From NCBI GenBank assembly GCA_012797175.1, contig JAAZPQ010000051.1:1-33119 (forward strand): 33,119 bases of DNA. The letters are read 5' to 3'. The notes below the pieces were generated by a model. That model did not search any database. It was not told the origin of the DNA and was given only the letters and a program-made list of their open reading frames with translations. This document shows, in pieces, positions 24,688 to 33,119 of the stretch. This stretch comes from Bacillota bacterium. GTDB lineage: Bacteria > Bacillota > Dethiobacteria > DTU022. The first letter of the stretch is position 1, and every line of letters begins with the position of its first letter. The translations under genes were made by a program, and so were the position numbers.

Positions 24688-26415
24688 TCATCCTTTCCGG
24701 CGACGTTTCTGCAACAGTGCTTCTTGCAGCTGCGCCAAAGAAAGGGTATTCAGAAGATCTTCTGGCTCCAGCCAGCCCCGCCGGGCCACGGTAACGCCGT
24801 AAACCATATCCGCCATTGTGGCCGTGGAATGGGCATCGGTATTGACCAGCAGGCGCACCCCTTTACGGCGTGCCAGGCCAAGATATTTTTCAGAGAGATC
24901 GAGCCGCTGCGGCGAAGCGTTGATTTCGAGTATTGTTCCCGTCTCCGCAGCCTTCTCGATTAAACGCTCCACATCGACCTGGTAAGCGCCGCGGCTGCCA
25001 AGCAGACGCCCGGTAGGATGCCCGATTACATCCACCGCCGGGTGCTCCATCGCCCGGCAGATCCGGGCCGTCATCTCAGAGCGGCTCTGCCGAAAATTAC
25101 TGTGTACCGAGGCGATGACCAGCTCCAGCTCGTCGAGAATCTCATCGGGCAGGTCCAGGGTGCCGTCGGAGTGGATATCGACCTCCGCTCCTGTAAATAT
25201 ATAGCAGCCGTCATCCTGGCGCAGTCTTCTGATCAGCTCCCCCTGGCGGTCCAGCCGCTCCGGGGAGAGGCCGCCGGCGATCTTCAGCGAGGGGGAATGA
25301 TCGGTTATGGCGATATATTGATAACCCCTCAACCCGGCAGCAGCGCGCATCTCTTCAATGGTAGCATGGCCATCGCTCCAGTTGCTGTGCAAGTGCAGAT
25401 CTCCGCGAATCTGCGAAAGCTCAACCAGGCAGGGTAGCTTTCCAGCCGCCGCCGCGTCGATCTCACCACGGCCTTCCCTTAACTCGGGCGGGATAAACTG
25501 TAACCCGAGGGTCCGGTAAAGATCCGCCTCTGTTTCGAGAGCCGCCCACGCTCCCATTTTAACCAGGGCGTCACGATCAAGCTGAAAACCCAACCGCGCG
25601 GCATATTCCTGCAGCTGTTCCCAGTGCTCCGGCGAACCGGTCAGCCAAACCAGGCGGGTAGGATATTCTACGGCAGAATAAAGCATTACCCGCACCGGCA
25701 TCCCTACCAGCGTCTCCAGGTAAAAACCTTCGCCGGTATGTTCCAGGCTGCTGATGCCGGGTATCTCTAAGAGCAGCTTCGCCAGGGCTTCCGGCGGCTG
25801 CTCTTGAAGCACCGCCGCGATGATCACTTCGGCAGCGGTCTCCGTGCCGCGCCGCACCTCTCCGGCCAGTGAGCTGCAGAGAACAAAGGGTAGCTGCTCT
25901 AAATAAGCATGCAACTGTTCAGCCAGGGGGAGGGCCACGCCGCGGTGAAAACCTTCCGGTTCGCCGCCCCGCTTCCGGAAAAACTCGAGCACGTTTTGCT
26001 GGAGCACAGCACCCATACCGGGCAGTTTTTCCAGTTCACCGCGCTGCGCGGCCTGCTCCAACTGCTCCAGGCTTTCCAGTTTCAACTGCTGAACCAGCTT
26101 CCCCGCCGTCTTGTAACCAACACCAGGGATGGAAAGAAGGGTCAGCAGTTCCGGCGAAATCTCTTCTTCTAGCCGCTCCAAGAAGCTGCTCCGTCCGGTA
26201 TCGACCAGCTCTTTAATCTTGGCCGAGAGCGCCTGGCCAATCCCGGGAAGCTCTTCCAGACGCTCCTCGGTAATAAGATCAGCCAAAGGCTCCGGCAGCC
26301 GGATAATCTGCCGGGCCGCCTGGCTGTAAGCCTTTATCTTGTAACTGTTTTCTCCTTTTAAAGCGAGCAGTCCGGCCATCCGCTCGAGGGCGGCCGCCAC
26401 TTCCCAGTTATCCAA
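24688..26415 (-). CDS. polX: PolX-family protein (pol beta-like N-terminal half plus C-terminal PHP phosphoesterase)
   Basis: HhH repeats (LPGIGQALSAKIKELV, IPGVGYKTAGKLV) and PHP motifs DLHLHSNWSDG, AITDHSPS, VIASVHSNF, DVIGHPTGR, NTDAH. Start set at TTG 26415 (LDNWEVAAALERM); the ORF track extends to 26499. Confidence 0.93.
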   Translation of the reverse strand: MDNWEVAAALERMAGLLALKGENSYKIKAYSQAARQIIRLPEPLADLITEERLEELPGIGQALSAKIKELVDTGRSSFLERLEEEISPELLTLLSIPGVGYKTAGKLVQQLKLESLEQLEQAAQRGELEKLPGMGAVLQQNVLEFFRKRGGEPEGFHRGVALPLAEQLHAYLEQLPFVLCSSLAGEVRRGTETAAEVIIAAVLQEQPPEALAKLLLEIPGISSLEHTGEGFYLETLVGMPVRVMLYSAVEYPTRLVWLTGSPEHWEQLQEYAARLGFQLDRDALVKMGAWAALETEADLYRTLGLQFIPPELREGRGEIDAAAAGKLPCLVELSQIRGDLHLHSNWSDGHATIEEMRAAAGLRGYQYIAITDHSPSLKIAGGLSPERLDRQGELIRRLRQDDGCYIFTGAEVDIHSDGTLDLPDEILDELELVIASVHSNFRQSRSEMTARICRAMEHPAVDVIGHPTGRLLGSRGAYQVDVERLIEKAAETGTILEINASPQRLDLSEKYLGLARRKGVRLLVNTDAHSTATMADMVYGVTVARRGWLEPEDLLNTLSLAQLQEALLQKRRRKG

Positions 26416-26486
26416 GTCCTTTCGACGTCCTCTCACAAGCTCAGCTGCCGGCCTGGCCACGCAAAAAATGATTGAGCAGGATCTCC

Positions 26487-26795
26487 TTAAAACCGGCAAA
26501 CAGCAGCGATAGATAAAGCTTCAGGTAACCGGCGACCAGAGAACCGTTCACCGCATTGTTCACGAAGTTCACGAAAAATCTCGGCAAAATCGTGACGGGA
26601 GATAAAATATTCAGGCGGCAAAAGACCGGTGATAAAGCCACTCAGGTAGGAACTCCCCATGAAGGCCAGGGCAAGAACAATTAAGAAGCCAACCAGGTTA
26701 AAGAGCTGTTTCAGCACTCCATGGATCAAGCTGCCGATTACCAAAACAGCAACAACCCCCAAGAGCAGAAGATCAAACCAGCTCATCTTCTTCAT
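26487..26795 (-). CDS. CvpA-like membrane protein (C-terminus uncertain)
   Basis: MKKMSWFDLLLLGVVAVLVIGSLIHGVLKQLFNLVGFLIVLALAFMGSSYLSGFITGLLPPEYF; overlaps the zapA 3' end. Confidence 0.65.
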   Translation of the reverse strand: MKKMSWFDLLLLGVVAVLVIGSLIHGVLKQLFNLVGFLIVLALAFMGSSYLSGFITGLLPPEYFISRHDFAEIFRELREQCGERFSGRRLPEALSIAAVCRF

Positions 26796-27048
26796 CCCTT
26801 TCCCTATCATCAGCGACGAAACGGGGGTAATCATGTTTTAATTTTAGCAACTCGTCTGCCAGGTTGATTGCCGCTAAAACAGCAATTTTATAGCTACTCA
26901 ACTGGCGGTTCTTCTCCGCCAGGGAGCGCATCAGCTCATCAACATGCCGGGCCGCCTGCTCCATCGACTTGGGTAGGCCGCTTCCCTTGATGGTATATTC
27001 TTCTCCCATTATCTCTACCGTGACCCTGTTTTTCGGCTTTTTTCCCAC
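26773..27048 (-). CDS. zapA: Cell division protein ZapA
   Basis: VGKKPKNRVTVEIMGEEYTIKGSGLPKSMEQAARHVDELMRSLAEKNRQLSSYKIAVLAAINLADELLKL; GTG start with upstream GGAGGA chosen over the longer track ORF. Confidence 0.92.
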   Translation of the reverse strand: MGKKPKNRVTVEIMGEEYTIKGSGLPKSMEQAARHVDELMRSLAEKNRQLSSYKIAVLAAINLADELLKLKHDYPRFVADDRERDEEDELV

Positions 27049-27133
27049 GAAAAGGTATCCTCCCGCGCGGCGACCAGGTAGCCAAGTTTTGCCCATCTAT
27101 TTCGTGAATGAAGCGCCGTTATCCTTCCTGCCG

Positions 27134-29545
27134 TTAACGACGCAGAGCTGCTCCCAGTTTAGAGAGCGCCGCCTCAATCCTGGCCTGGGCAGCATTGATT
27201 TCGGCTTCGGTAAGGGTCCGATCGGGATGGCGGTAAGTGATAGTAAAGGCAAGGCTGCGCATACCCGGAGGAATCTGTGCCCCTTCGTAAAGGTCGAACA
27301 AGGTCACCTGCTCCACCAGTCCGCCGCCCGCCTCATAGATCAGGCGCTTTAGCTCGCCGGCTGAAAGCGCGCGGGGCACAACCACGGCAATATCCCGTAG
27401 GCCGGCAGGATATTTTGGCAGCGGTGTCACCCGCGGGACCAGGTTTGCCCGGGCGATAAGCATCTCCAGGTCAAGCTCGGCCACGGTAACCGGCTGCGGA
27501 TAATCCCATTTCTCAGCCACCTGCGGCCGCAGTTCGCCTAAAAAACCAGCCTCTTCACCTGCGATCCTGATCACGGCAGAGCGGGTCGGATGGTTAAAAG
27601 GCAGCTCTGCCGGAAGATATTCCACCCGGTTGATCCCAAAGCGCTTCAAGAGGGCCTCGATCGCCCCTTTCACCACAAAGAAACCGGCCGGTCGAGAGGC
27701 GGTATACCAGTTCGCTACCGGCAGCTCCCCGGTAGCGCCCAGGGAGAGGCGCAACTTTTCATCCGGCAGCTCTTCCAGCGGAAGCTGCCGCGGCAGGTAG
27801 GCCGCCCCGACCTCGAAAAGAAGCTGATTCATTTCCCGATGGTAAAAATTATCCTGCAAAGTTTTCAGCAAGCCCGGCAGCAGAGTGGTGCGCATGATGC
27901 TCTGCTCTTCTGAAAGAGGATTACGCAGCGGAATCGCTTCGAGGCGCGGATCCCCTTCGGGCAGCCCGAGACTACGCAGCGAGGTCGGGTTGATAAAGGA
28001 GTAGGTAATGATCTCGTTGAAACCGCAGGCGGTTAAGGTCTCCCGGACCAGCCCCTGCAGCCTTTCCGGCAGCTCTTCACGGCTTTCTAAAAGCTCGCCG
28101 CGCGGCAGGGTGGCCGGGATCTTATCGTAGCCGTAAAGGCGGGCCACTTCTTCGACAATATCCTCTTCCAAAAATATATCGTTGCGCCTGAGCGGGACCG
28201 TTACCTCGAGACGGCGTCCTTCCGGCTTGATTGTAAAGCCAAGCCGGCTTAAGATATCACTTACCTCTGCCGACGGAATCTTTAATCCCAGGATTTCGTT
28301 GATCCGATAGGGCCGCACCATCACCCGGCGCGGCTGAACAGGGGCGGGGTAGCTGTCGATCAGCCCCCTGAGCACCCGCCCGCCAGCCAGCTCTGAGATC
28401 ATAAGCGCCGCCCGCCCCGAAGCTTCCGCCACCCAGGCGGGATTGACCCCCCGTTCAAAACGCTGCGAAGCTTCGGAGGGAATATGGTAACGGCGTGCGG
28501 TGCGCCGGACACTGACCGGGTTAAAGAGTGCCGCCTCCAGCAGGACCGACCTGGTAGAGGGATTAATCTCAGTGCTTTCCCCACCCATGACCCCGCCTAA
28601 GGCTACCGGGCCGGCTGCATCAGCGATCACGAGGACCTCTTCGTCAAGAACCCGCTCGTCACCATCGAGAGTGACCAGTGTTTCGTCCGAGCGGCCACGG
28701 CGGACAATAATTTCCCCACCCCGCGTGAGGTTGAAATCAAAGGCGTGCAGCGGCTGGCCGTATTCCCACATAACGTAATTAGTAATATCAACCACGTTGT
28801 TGATCGGGCGCAGGCCGGATTTGAGCAGGCGCAACTGCAGCCAGAGAGGTGACGAACCCACGGTGAGATCTTCGATCACCCGCGCCGTGTAGCGGGGGCA
28901 AAGCAAAGGCTCCTGCACGTCTACGCGCAGCAGAGCGGCCGTGCACTCCGGTGCCTCCGGCGGCTCCGCCGGCGGGTGTTTTACTGCGGCGCCGGTCAGG
29001 GCGGCCACCTCGTAAGCTATCCCTAGCAGGCCGAGGCAGTCGGCCCGGTTCGGGGTTAGATCCAGAATTAAGATATGGTCGTTAAGCTCCAGGGCTTCGC
29101 TTAAGGGAGAGCCTGTTTTGGCCGGAGGATCGAGGATGAGAACACCGTCGGGCGAACCCAGCTCCAGGCCCAGCTCCTTTCCTGAACAGAGCATCCCTTC
29201 AGAGAAGACCCTCTCGATCTCGAGCGCCTCCAGGCAGCCTCTTCCCGGCAGCACCGCCCCGGGAAGAGCCAGAGGAACCTTCTGGCCGGCGGCGATATTA
29301 GGAGCGCCACAGACGATCTGCAGGGGGCTCCCGTCCCCGGGATCCACTCCGGCAACCAGGAGCCTGCTGTTATGAGGGTGGGGTTTCAGCGTGATGATCT
29401 CACCCACCACCACCCGGTCAGAGATTTCAGCAAACTGTTCCACCGCTTCTACTTCGACTCCGGCAAGAGTTAACTTCTCCGCGAGCTCCTCTGGTGAGAG
29501 CTCCAGGTCGATATATTCTTTTAGCCAGCTGTAAGCAATGCGCAT
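27134..29545 (-). CDS. pheT: Phenylalanyl-tRNA synthetase beta subunit
   Basis: 803 aa; MRIAYSWLKEYIDLELSPEELAEKLTLAGVEVE, tRNA-binding domain, B3/B4, B5, FDX-ACB C-terminus. Confidence 0.98.
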   Translation of the reverse strand: MRIAYSWLKEYIDLELSPEELAEKLTLAGVEVEAVEQFAEISDRVVVGEIITLKPHPHNSRLLVAGVDPGDGSPLQIVCGAPNIAAGQKVPLALPGAVLPGRGCLEALEIERVFSEGMLCSGKELGLELGSPDGVLILDPPAKTGSPLSEALELNDHILILDLTPNRADCLGLLGIAYEVAALTGAAVKHPPAEPPEAPECTAALLRVDVQEPLLCPRYTARVIEDLTVGSSPLWLQLRLLKSGLRPINNVVDITNYVMWEYGQPLHAFDFNLTRGGEIIVRRGRSDETLVTLDGDERVLDEEVLVIADAAGPVALGGVMGGESTEINPSTRSVLLEAALFNPVSVRRTARRYHIPSEASQRFERGVNPAWVAEASGRAALMISELAGGRVLRGLIDSYPAPVQPRRVMVRPYRINEILGLKIPSAEVSDILSRLGFTIKPEGRRLEVTVPLRRNDIFLEEDIVEEVARLYGYDKIPATLPRGELLESREELPERLQGLVRETLTACGFNEIITYSFINPTSLRSLGLPEGDPRLEAIPLRNPLSEEQSIMRTTLLPGLLKTLQDNFYHREMNQLLFEVGAAYLPRQLPLEELPDEKLRLSLGATGELPVANWYTASRPAGFFVVKGAIEALLKRFGINRVEYLPAELPFNHPTRSAVIRIAGEEAGFLGELRPQVAEKWDYPQPVTVAELDLEMLIARANLVPRVTPLPKYPAGLRDIAVVVPRALSAGELKRLIYEAGGGLVEQVTLFDLYEGAQIPPGMRSLAFTITYRHPDRTLTEAEINAAQARIEAALSKLGAALRR

Positions 29546-29590
29546 TTTTCTGAATACCTCCCGTTAACAGGTCCCTCTTGGACCTCTACC

Positions 29591-30616
29591 CTAACGAAAC
29601 TGCCTTAAGAAACGGAGATCGTTGGAAAATAGAAGACGCAGATCATCGATGCCGTATTTAAGCATGGCGATCCGTTCAACCCCCATCCCGAAAGCAAAAC
29701 CGGTCACATCTTCGGGGTCGTAGCCGCTGACCTCGAGCACCCGGGGATGGACCATGCCGCAACCGAGGATCTCCAGCCAGCCAGACTGTCCGCAAACCCG
29801 GCAGCCTTCACCGCGGCAGATAATACAGGCAATATCCACCTCCGCACTGGGCTCGGTAAAAGGAAAGAAGCTGGGCCGCAGGCGAATGCGCTGTCCCTGA
29901 TCGAACATTTCCCGGGCAAAGAGCAAAAGCGTCCCCTTTAGATCGGCAAAGGTGACCCCGCGATCGACGGCCAGGCCTTCAACCTGGTGAAACATCGGCG
30001 AGTGGGTAGCATCGTCATCCCGGCGGTATACTTTGCCCGGCACGATTATCCGCACCGGCAGGCGCGGTGCCTGCAGCTCCATGGTCCGGATCTGTACCGG
30101 CGAGGTGTGTGTCCGTAGCAGGATCTTTGGTGAAAAATAAAAAGAGTCCTGCATATCCCGCGCCGGGTGATCTGGGGGTATATTCAAGGCCTCAAAATTG
30201 TAGTAATCGCTTTCTATCTCCGGTCCCCGGGCTACCTGGAAGCCAAGGCCAGTAAAAATACCGGTGATCTCTTCCAAAACCATGGTCAGGGGGTGTTTCC
30301 GCCCCAGGTTAAAAGGTGCGCCGGGCAAAGTTACGTCGATCCGCTCCTCTTCCCAGCGAGCTGCCAAAGCAGCCTCCCGCAGTTTTTCTTCTTTACGGTC
30401 GAGCAACTCCTCCAGTTTATTCCTGAGATCGTGCGCCTTCTTTCCGGCCAAAGGCCTCTGCTCCGGTGCCAGCTCTCCCATTCGGCGCAGCAGCGCAGTT
30501 AAGGCCCCTTTTTTCCCAAAGTAGCGCACCTTTAATGCTTTTATCTCTTCCATATTTTTTGCTTCCTCGATCTCCCGGGAAGCTTTTTCTTCCAATTCGG
30601 CAATCTTCTTTAACAT
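29591..30616 (-). CDS. pheS: Phenylalanyl-tRNA synthetase alpha subunit
   Basis: [37 protein letters not shown]...; start moved to ATG 30614-30616 because the longer track ORF runs through the T-box terminator. Confidence 0.97.
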   Translation of the reverse strand: MLKKIAELEEKASREIEEAKNMEEIKALKVRYFGKKGALTALLRRMGELAPEQRPLAGKKAHDLRNKLEELLDRKEEKLREAALAARWEEERIDVTLPGAPFNLGRKHPLTMVLEEITGIFTGLGFQVARGPEIESDYYNFEALNIPPDHPARDMQDSFYFSPKILLRTHTSPVQIRTMELQAPRLPVRIIVPGKVYRRDDDATHSPMFHQVEGLAVDRGVTFADLKGTLLLFAREMFDQGQRIRLRPSFFPFTEPSAEVDIACIICRGEGCRVCGQSGWLEILGCGMVHPRVLEVSGYDPEDVTGFAFGMGVERIAMLKYGIDDLRLLFSNDLRFLRQFR

Positions 30617-30644
30617 CACCCTGCTACTCCCTTCTTTCGCTCCT

Positions 30645-30676
30645 AAAAAAAAGCCTTCGCCCCTGGGACGAAAGCT
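30645..30676 (-). terminator. T-box-controlled intrinsic terminator
   Basis: Stem AAGCTTTCG/CGAAGGCTT followed by a T run. Confidence 0.9.
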
Positions 30677-30900
30677 TCCTTCCGCGGTACCACCCACTTT
30701 AGCCGTAAACGGCTCCGCTCCAATCGATAACGGGATGATCCGTCGCCGCCTACAGGGCCAAAAAGCGGCCTTTCAGCGGGAAGCTCCGGAGCGAACTTCA
30801 GCGAACAGCGCCGGATAAGGCTTACAGTCGCGGCCTTATCTCCCTGAACGGCCCTGCAGCTCGCCTACTCCTCTCCTTCATCACCTGAAAAATATTTACG
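30645..30900 (-). ncRNA. T-box riboswitch leader of pheST, including terminator/antiterminator
   Basis: Minus strand GGGTGGTACCGCGG (30682-30695) and terminator AAGCtTTCG...CGAAgGCTTTTTTTT; Stem I with candidate UUC specifier at 30793-30795. Confidence 0.93.
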
Positions 30901-30904
30901 ACAC

Positions 30905-30933
30905 ATTATAGCACACCGTCAGCCCAAAAACAA
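30905..30933 (-). promoter_or_regulatory. Sigma-A promoter of the pheST leader
   Basis: TTGTTT-N17-TATAAT on the minus strand just upstream of the T-box. Confidence 0.75.
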
Positions 30934-30940
30934 CAGCAAG

Positions 30941-30971
30941 AGGTGACAGGGGGACGGTTCTCTTGACACCT
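30941..30971. repeat. REP-like hairpin AGGTGACAGGGGGACGGTTCTCTTGACACCT
   Basis: Near-perfect terminal inverted arms (AGGTGACA/TGACACCT, central mismatch); resembles the dispersed GTGACAGGGGGACGGTTCTCTTGTCAC family. Confidence 0.7.
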
Positions 30972-31000
30972 AATTGAGCAATGACCAGTGATTGGATTCC

Positions 31001-31035
31001 CCCTCTCTCTAACCCTCTCCCCCCGGGGGAAGAGG
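31001..31035. repeat. CCCTCTCTCTAACCCTCTCCCCCCGGGGGAAGAGG-type dispersed intergenic repeat
   Basis: Pyrimidine-rich arm, CCCCCGGGGG core, purine-rich arm; resembles CCCTAACCCTCTCCC...GGGAGAGGG repeats. Confidence 0.55.
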
Positions 31036-31060
31036 AAATGCCGGGAAGATGACACCCGGG

Positions 31061-31864
31061 TCAGCTACTACGCTGGCGAAGTGCTTCGTAGATAATCACG
31101 GCTGCGGCGATGGCGGCATTAAGAGAATCAAGGGAGGAAAACTGGGGAATGAAAACAGAGAAATCAGCCGCGGCAATCAGCCCCGGTGAAAGGCCGCGGC
31201 TTTCGCTGCCTATTAGTAAGCCTGTTTTTCTACGGTAATCAACTTCCCAGTAACATTGCCCGGCCTGCGGCTGTGCGGCAACAATGGTCATGCCCCCATG
31301 CTGCAGTAGCTTTACCAGTTGCCGGGGGTCTTCAACCACAGCCAGAGGCAGGTGAAAGAGAGCACCGGCGGTAGAGCGTAAAGCTTTCGGATTGTAAGGA
31401 TCAACACAGCCCCGGCTGTAAAATAATGCCTCAACCCCCGCTGCGGCGGCGGTACGGATAATCGTGCCCATATTGCCGGGATCCTGAAGACAGTCCAGAA
31501 TCAAAACCAGGGTAAGCGGCCGGGAAAGCAATGCCGTCGCCCCTGGCTCGCGAAACGGAACAATCGCCGCTACCTCTTGCGGGGTTTCCGTATGTGCCAA
31601 CCCGGCAAAGAGCGAAGGCGATAAAAGATATAGCCGCGTCTTGCCTGGTAGAACAGAAAGAATTTTCTCGCCGCCGCTATCGAGAAAGCTACGTGTAACG
31701 AAAACAACTTCGGGGACCAATCCCGTTGCCAGCGCCTCTTTAACCAGATGCGGCCCCTCCAGCGCCAGTTTGCCAGCACTGCGGCGGTATTTACGGCTGC
31801 CGGCCAGGCGGCGGTATTCTTTTATAGACGCGTTGTTGCTACTGCTAATCTCTTTGATTGGCAA
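31061..31864 (-). CDS. TrmH/SpoU-family RNA methyltransferase
   Basis: 267 aa; ISSSNNASIKEYRRLAGSRKYRRSAGKLALEG, LILDCLQDPGNMGTIIRTAAAAGVEAL, LIGSESRGLS, SLNAAIAAAVIIYEALRQ. Confidence 0.95.
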   Translation of the reverse strand: MPIKEISSSNNASIKEYRRLAGSRKYRRSAGKLALEGPHLVKEALATGLVPEVVFVTRSFLDSGGEKILSVLPGKTRLYLLSPSLFAGLAHTETPQEVAAIVPFREPGATALLSRPLTLVLILDCLQDPGNMGTIIRTAAAAGVEALFYSRGCVDPYNPKALRSTAGALFHLPLAVVEDPRQLVKLLQHGGMTIVAAQPQAGQCYWEVDYRRKTGLLIGSESRGLSPGLIAAADFSVFIPQFSSLDSLNAAIAAAVIIYEALRQRSS

Positions 31865-31865
31865 G

Positions 31866-32519
31866 TTAAATCCAGCCCATTTTCTTTAAAGCTTTATTAT
31901 TACCGACCGCTACGATGAGGTCATCCTTGTTAATCTTATCCTCTGCTCCCGGAAAAATATTGGTCTTTCCGTCTTTACCACGCAAAGCAATGACGTTAAT
32001 TCCGTAACGGGCCCTTAAATTCAGCTCCTGCAGAGAGCGGCCGACCAGCTCTGCCGGGGCAGTCACCTCAACCACGCTGCTGTCTGCGGAAAGCTCAATC
32101 AAGTCGATCACGTTAAAAGCATTAAGGCTGTGCGCCAGTTTTTGTCCCATATCTCTTTCCGGAAAAACTACTCGGTTAACCCCGATCTTGGAGAGAACTT
32201 TGCCGTGTAGCTCTGTCTGCGCCTTGGCTACCACATAGCGGGCTCCCATCTCAATTAATAAAATACAGGTCATAATCGAGGATTGAATCTCGTGGCCAAT
32301 AGCTACCACGATGACATCAAAATCTTTGATCCCCAGCGAGCTTAAGACCGCCTCGCTGGTAGCATCCGCCTGAACGGCATGGGTCACCGATTCGCTAATC
32401 TGTTGGACCAGCGCTGCATCAATATCTACCACCATCACGTCATGCCCCAATTCGTAAAGGGTAGTGGCAACGCTAGAGCCAAAACGACCGGCCCCGATAA
32501 CCAGGTATTGTTTAAACAC
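31866..32519 (-). CDS. TrkA/KtrA-type potassium uptake regulatory subunit (RCK N and C domains)
   Basis: 217 aa; YLVIGAGRFGSSVATTLYELGHDVMVVDID, VVAIGHEIQSSIM, C-terminal TrkA-C domain. Confidence 0.95.
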   Translation of the reverse strand: MFKQYLVIGAGRFGSSVATTLYELGHDVMVVDIDAALVQQISESVTHAVQADATSEAVLSSLGIKDFDVIVVAIGHEIQSSIMTCILLIEMGARYVVAKAQTELHGKVLSKIGVNRVVFPERDMGQKLAHSLNAFNVIDLIELSADSSVVEVTAPAELVGRSLQELNLRARYGINVIALRGKDGKTNIFPGAEDKINKDDLIVAVGNNKALKKMGWI

Positions 32520-32548
32520 CGCTTATGCACCTCCAAACTGCTTTTTAA

Positions 32549-33119
32549 CTAGCCGATCAGCACACTCTCTTCAGGATAATGCAGCCCTTCTTTACCGGGC
32601 TGCCGCCGGGCCAGGGCTATGAGCATGGTCAGAGGCCCAATCCGCCCGGCAAACATGGTGATGATCAACACGAGTTTACTCGGCCATTGCAGCGCAGGGG
32701 TAATCCCGGTGCTCAAGCCCACTGTCCCGAAGGCGGAAACTGTTTCAAAAAGCAAGGATAGAAAATCATTTTTCTCAAAAAGAGATAGAAGGAAAGTCGC
32801 TGTAAAAATCAGGGCTATCGCCCCGCCGATCACCGCCGCCGCTTTGAAAATATCGCTGCGCGCGATTCGCCGCTCAAAAAGAATCAGCTCCTGTTGCCCT
32901 CGCACCATCGAGAGCAGGGCTAGAACAACCACCCCGAAGGTGGTTGTTTTTACACCGCCCCCGGTCGAGCCGGGAGAAGCACCGATAAACATCAGTGCCA
33001 GCAGAATAATTAGTGTCGGCATCCGGTGAAAACCCGGATTAAAAACGCTAAAGCCGGCCGTCCGGGGAGTGGCGGCGGTAAAAAAGGCCGTAAAAAGTTT
33101 TTCTCCAAAGGATAAAGGC
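32549..33119 (-). CDS. TrkH/KtrB-type potassium transporter, partial (runs off the window end)
   Basis: Frame stays open upstream of 33022: ATPRTAGFSVFNPGFHRMPTLIILLALMFIGASPGSTGGGVKTTTFG, with SPGSTGGGVKTTT. Confidence 0.95.
   Translation of the reverse strand, partial: PLSFGEKLFTAFFTAATPRTAGFSVFNPGFHRMPTLIILLALMFIGASPGSTGGGVKTTTFGVVVLALLSMVRGQQELILFERRIARSDIFKAAAVIGGAIALIFTATFLLSLFEKNDFLSLLFETVSAFGTVGLSTGITPALQWPSKLVLIITMFAGRIGPLTMLIALARRQPGKEGLHYPEESVLIG

Noticed and set aside
26416-26499. N-terminal extension of polX (MPVLRRSCSIIFCVARPAAELVRGRRKD)
   Set aside because: Overlaps the cvpA 3' end and does not resemble PolX N-termini; the HhH domain begins at LDNWEVAAALERM.
27049-27096. N-terminal extension of zapA (MGKTWLPGRRAGGYLF)
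   Set aside because: GTG at 27046-27048 with upstream GGAGGA gives a ZapA-like N-terminus.
30617-30697. N-terminal extension of pheS ([27 protein letters not shown])
   Set aside because: Encoded by the T-box antiterminator and terminator; ATG at 30616 has a proper ribosome-binding site.
1-33119. CRISPR array, tRNA/rRNA genes, prophage or defense island
   Set aside because: No regularly spaced repeats, no recognisable RNA genes other than the T-box leader, and all substantial ORFs are housekeeping or sporulation-type.

Overview
The window reads as an ordinary, densely packed Firmicutes/Clostridia chromosomal core region, probably from a spore former (SpoVS and CotF-like genes are present). 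All genes except one are on the minus strand. In increasing coordinates they are: rimM (partial), khpA, rpsP, ffh, ylxM, ftsY, smc, spoVS, rnc, fabF, acpP, fabG, fabD, fabH, plsX, rpmF (58 aa, absent from the ORF track), a DUF177/YceD protein, a NusG-domain-II protein, two CotF-like coat proteins, a fused ADP-forming acyl-CoA synthetase, a plus-strand PBP1A with C-terminal FN3 repeats, a small conserved-looking protein, mutS2, a 3-methyladenine DNA glycosylase, polX/PHP, a CvpA-like protein, zapA, pheT, pheS with a T-box leader, a TrmH-family RNA methyltransferase, trkA and trkH (partial). I saw no CRISPR array, intact transposon, prophage or clearly novel multigene system. The best leads are: (1) an rnc frame with no ATG/GTG/TTG upstream of the conserved RNase III motif; (2) a PolX whose polymerase catalytic aspartates all look lost while the PHP motifs are intact; (3) a MutS2 Smr domain with INLQ instead of LDLR; (4) a sigma-H-like promoter before spoVS; (5) a 24-bp near-palindrome at the predicted +1 of ylxM-ffh; (6) REP-like and palindromic intergenic repeats; (7) a possible cvpA frameshift. 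All calls come from reading sequence and recalling families; no search was run.
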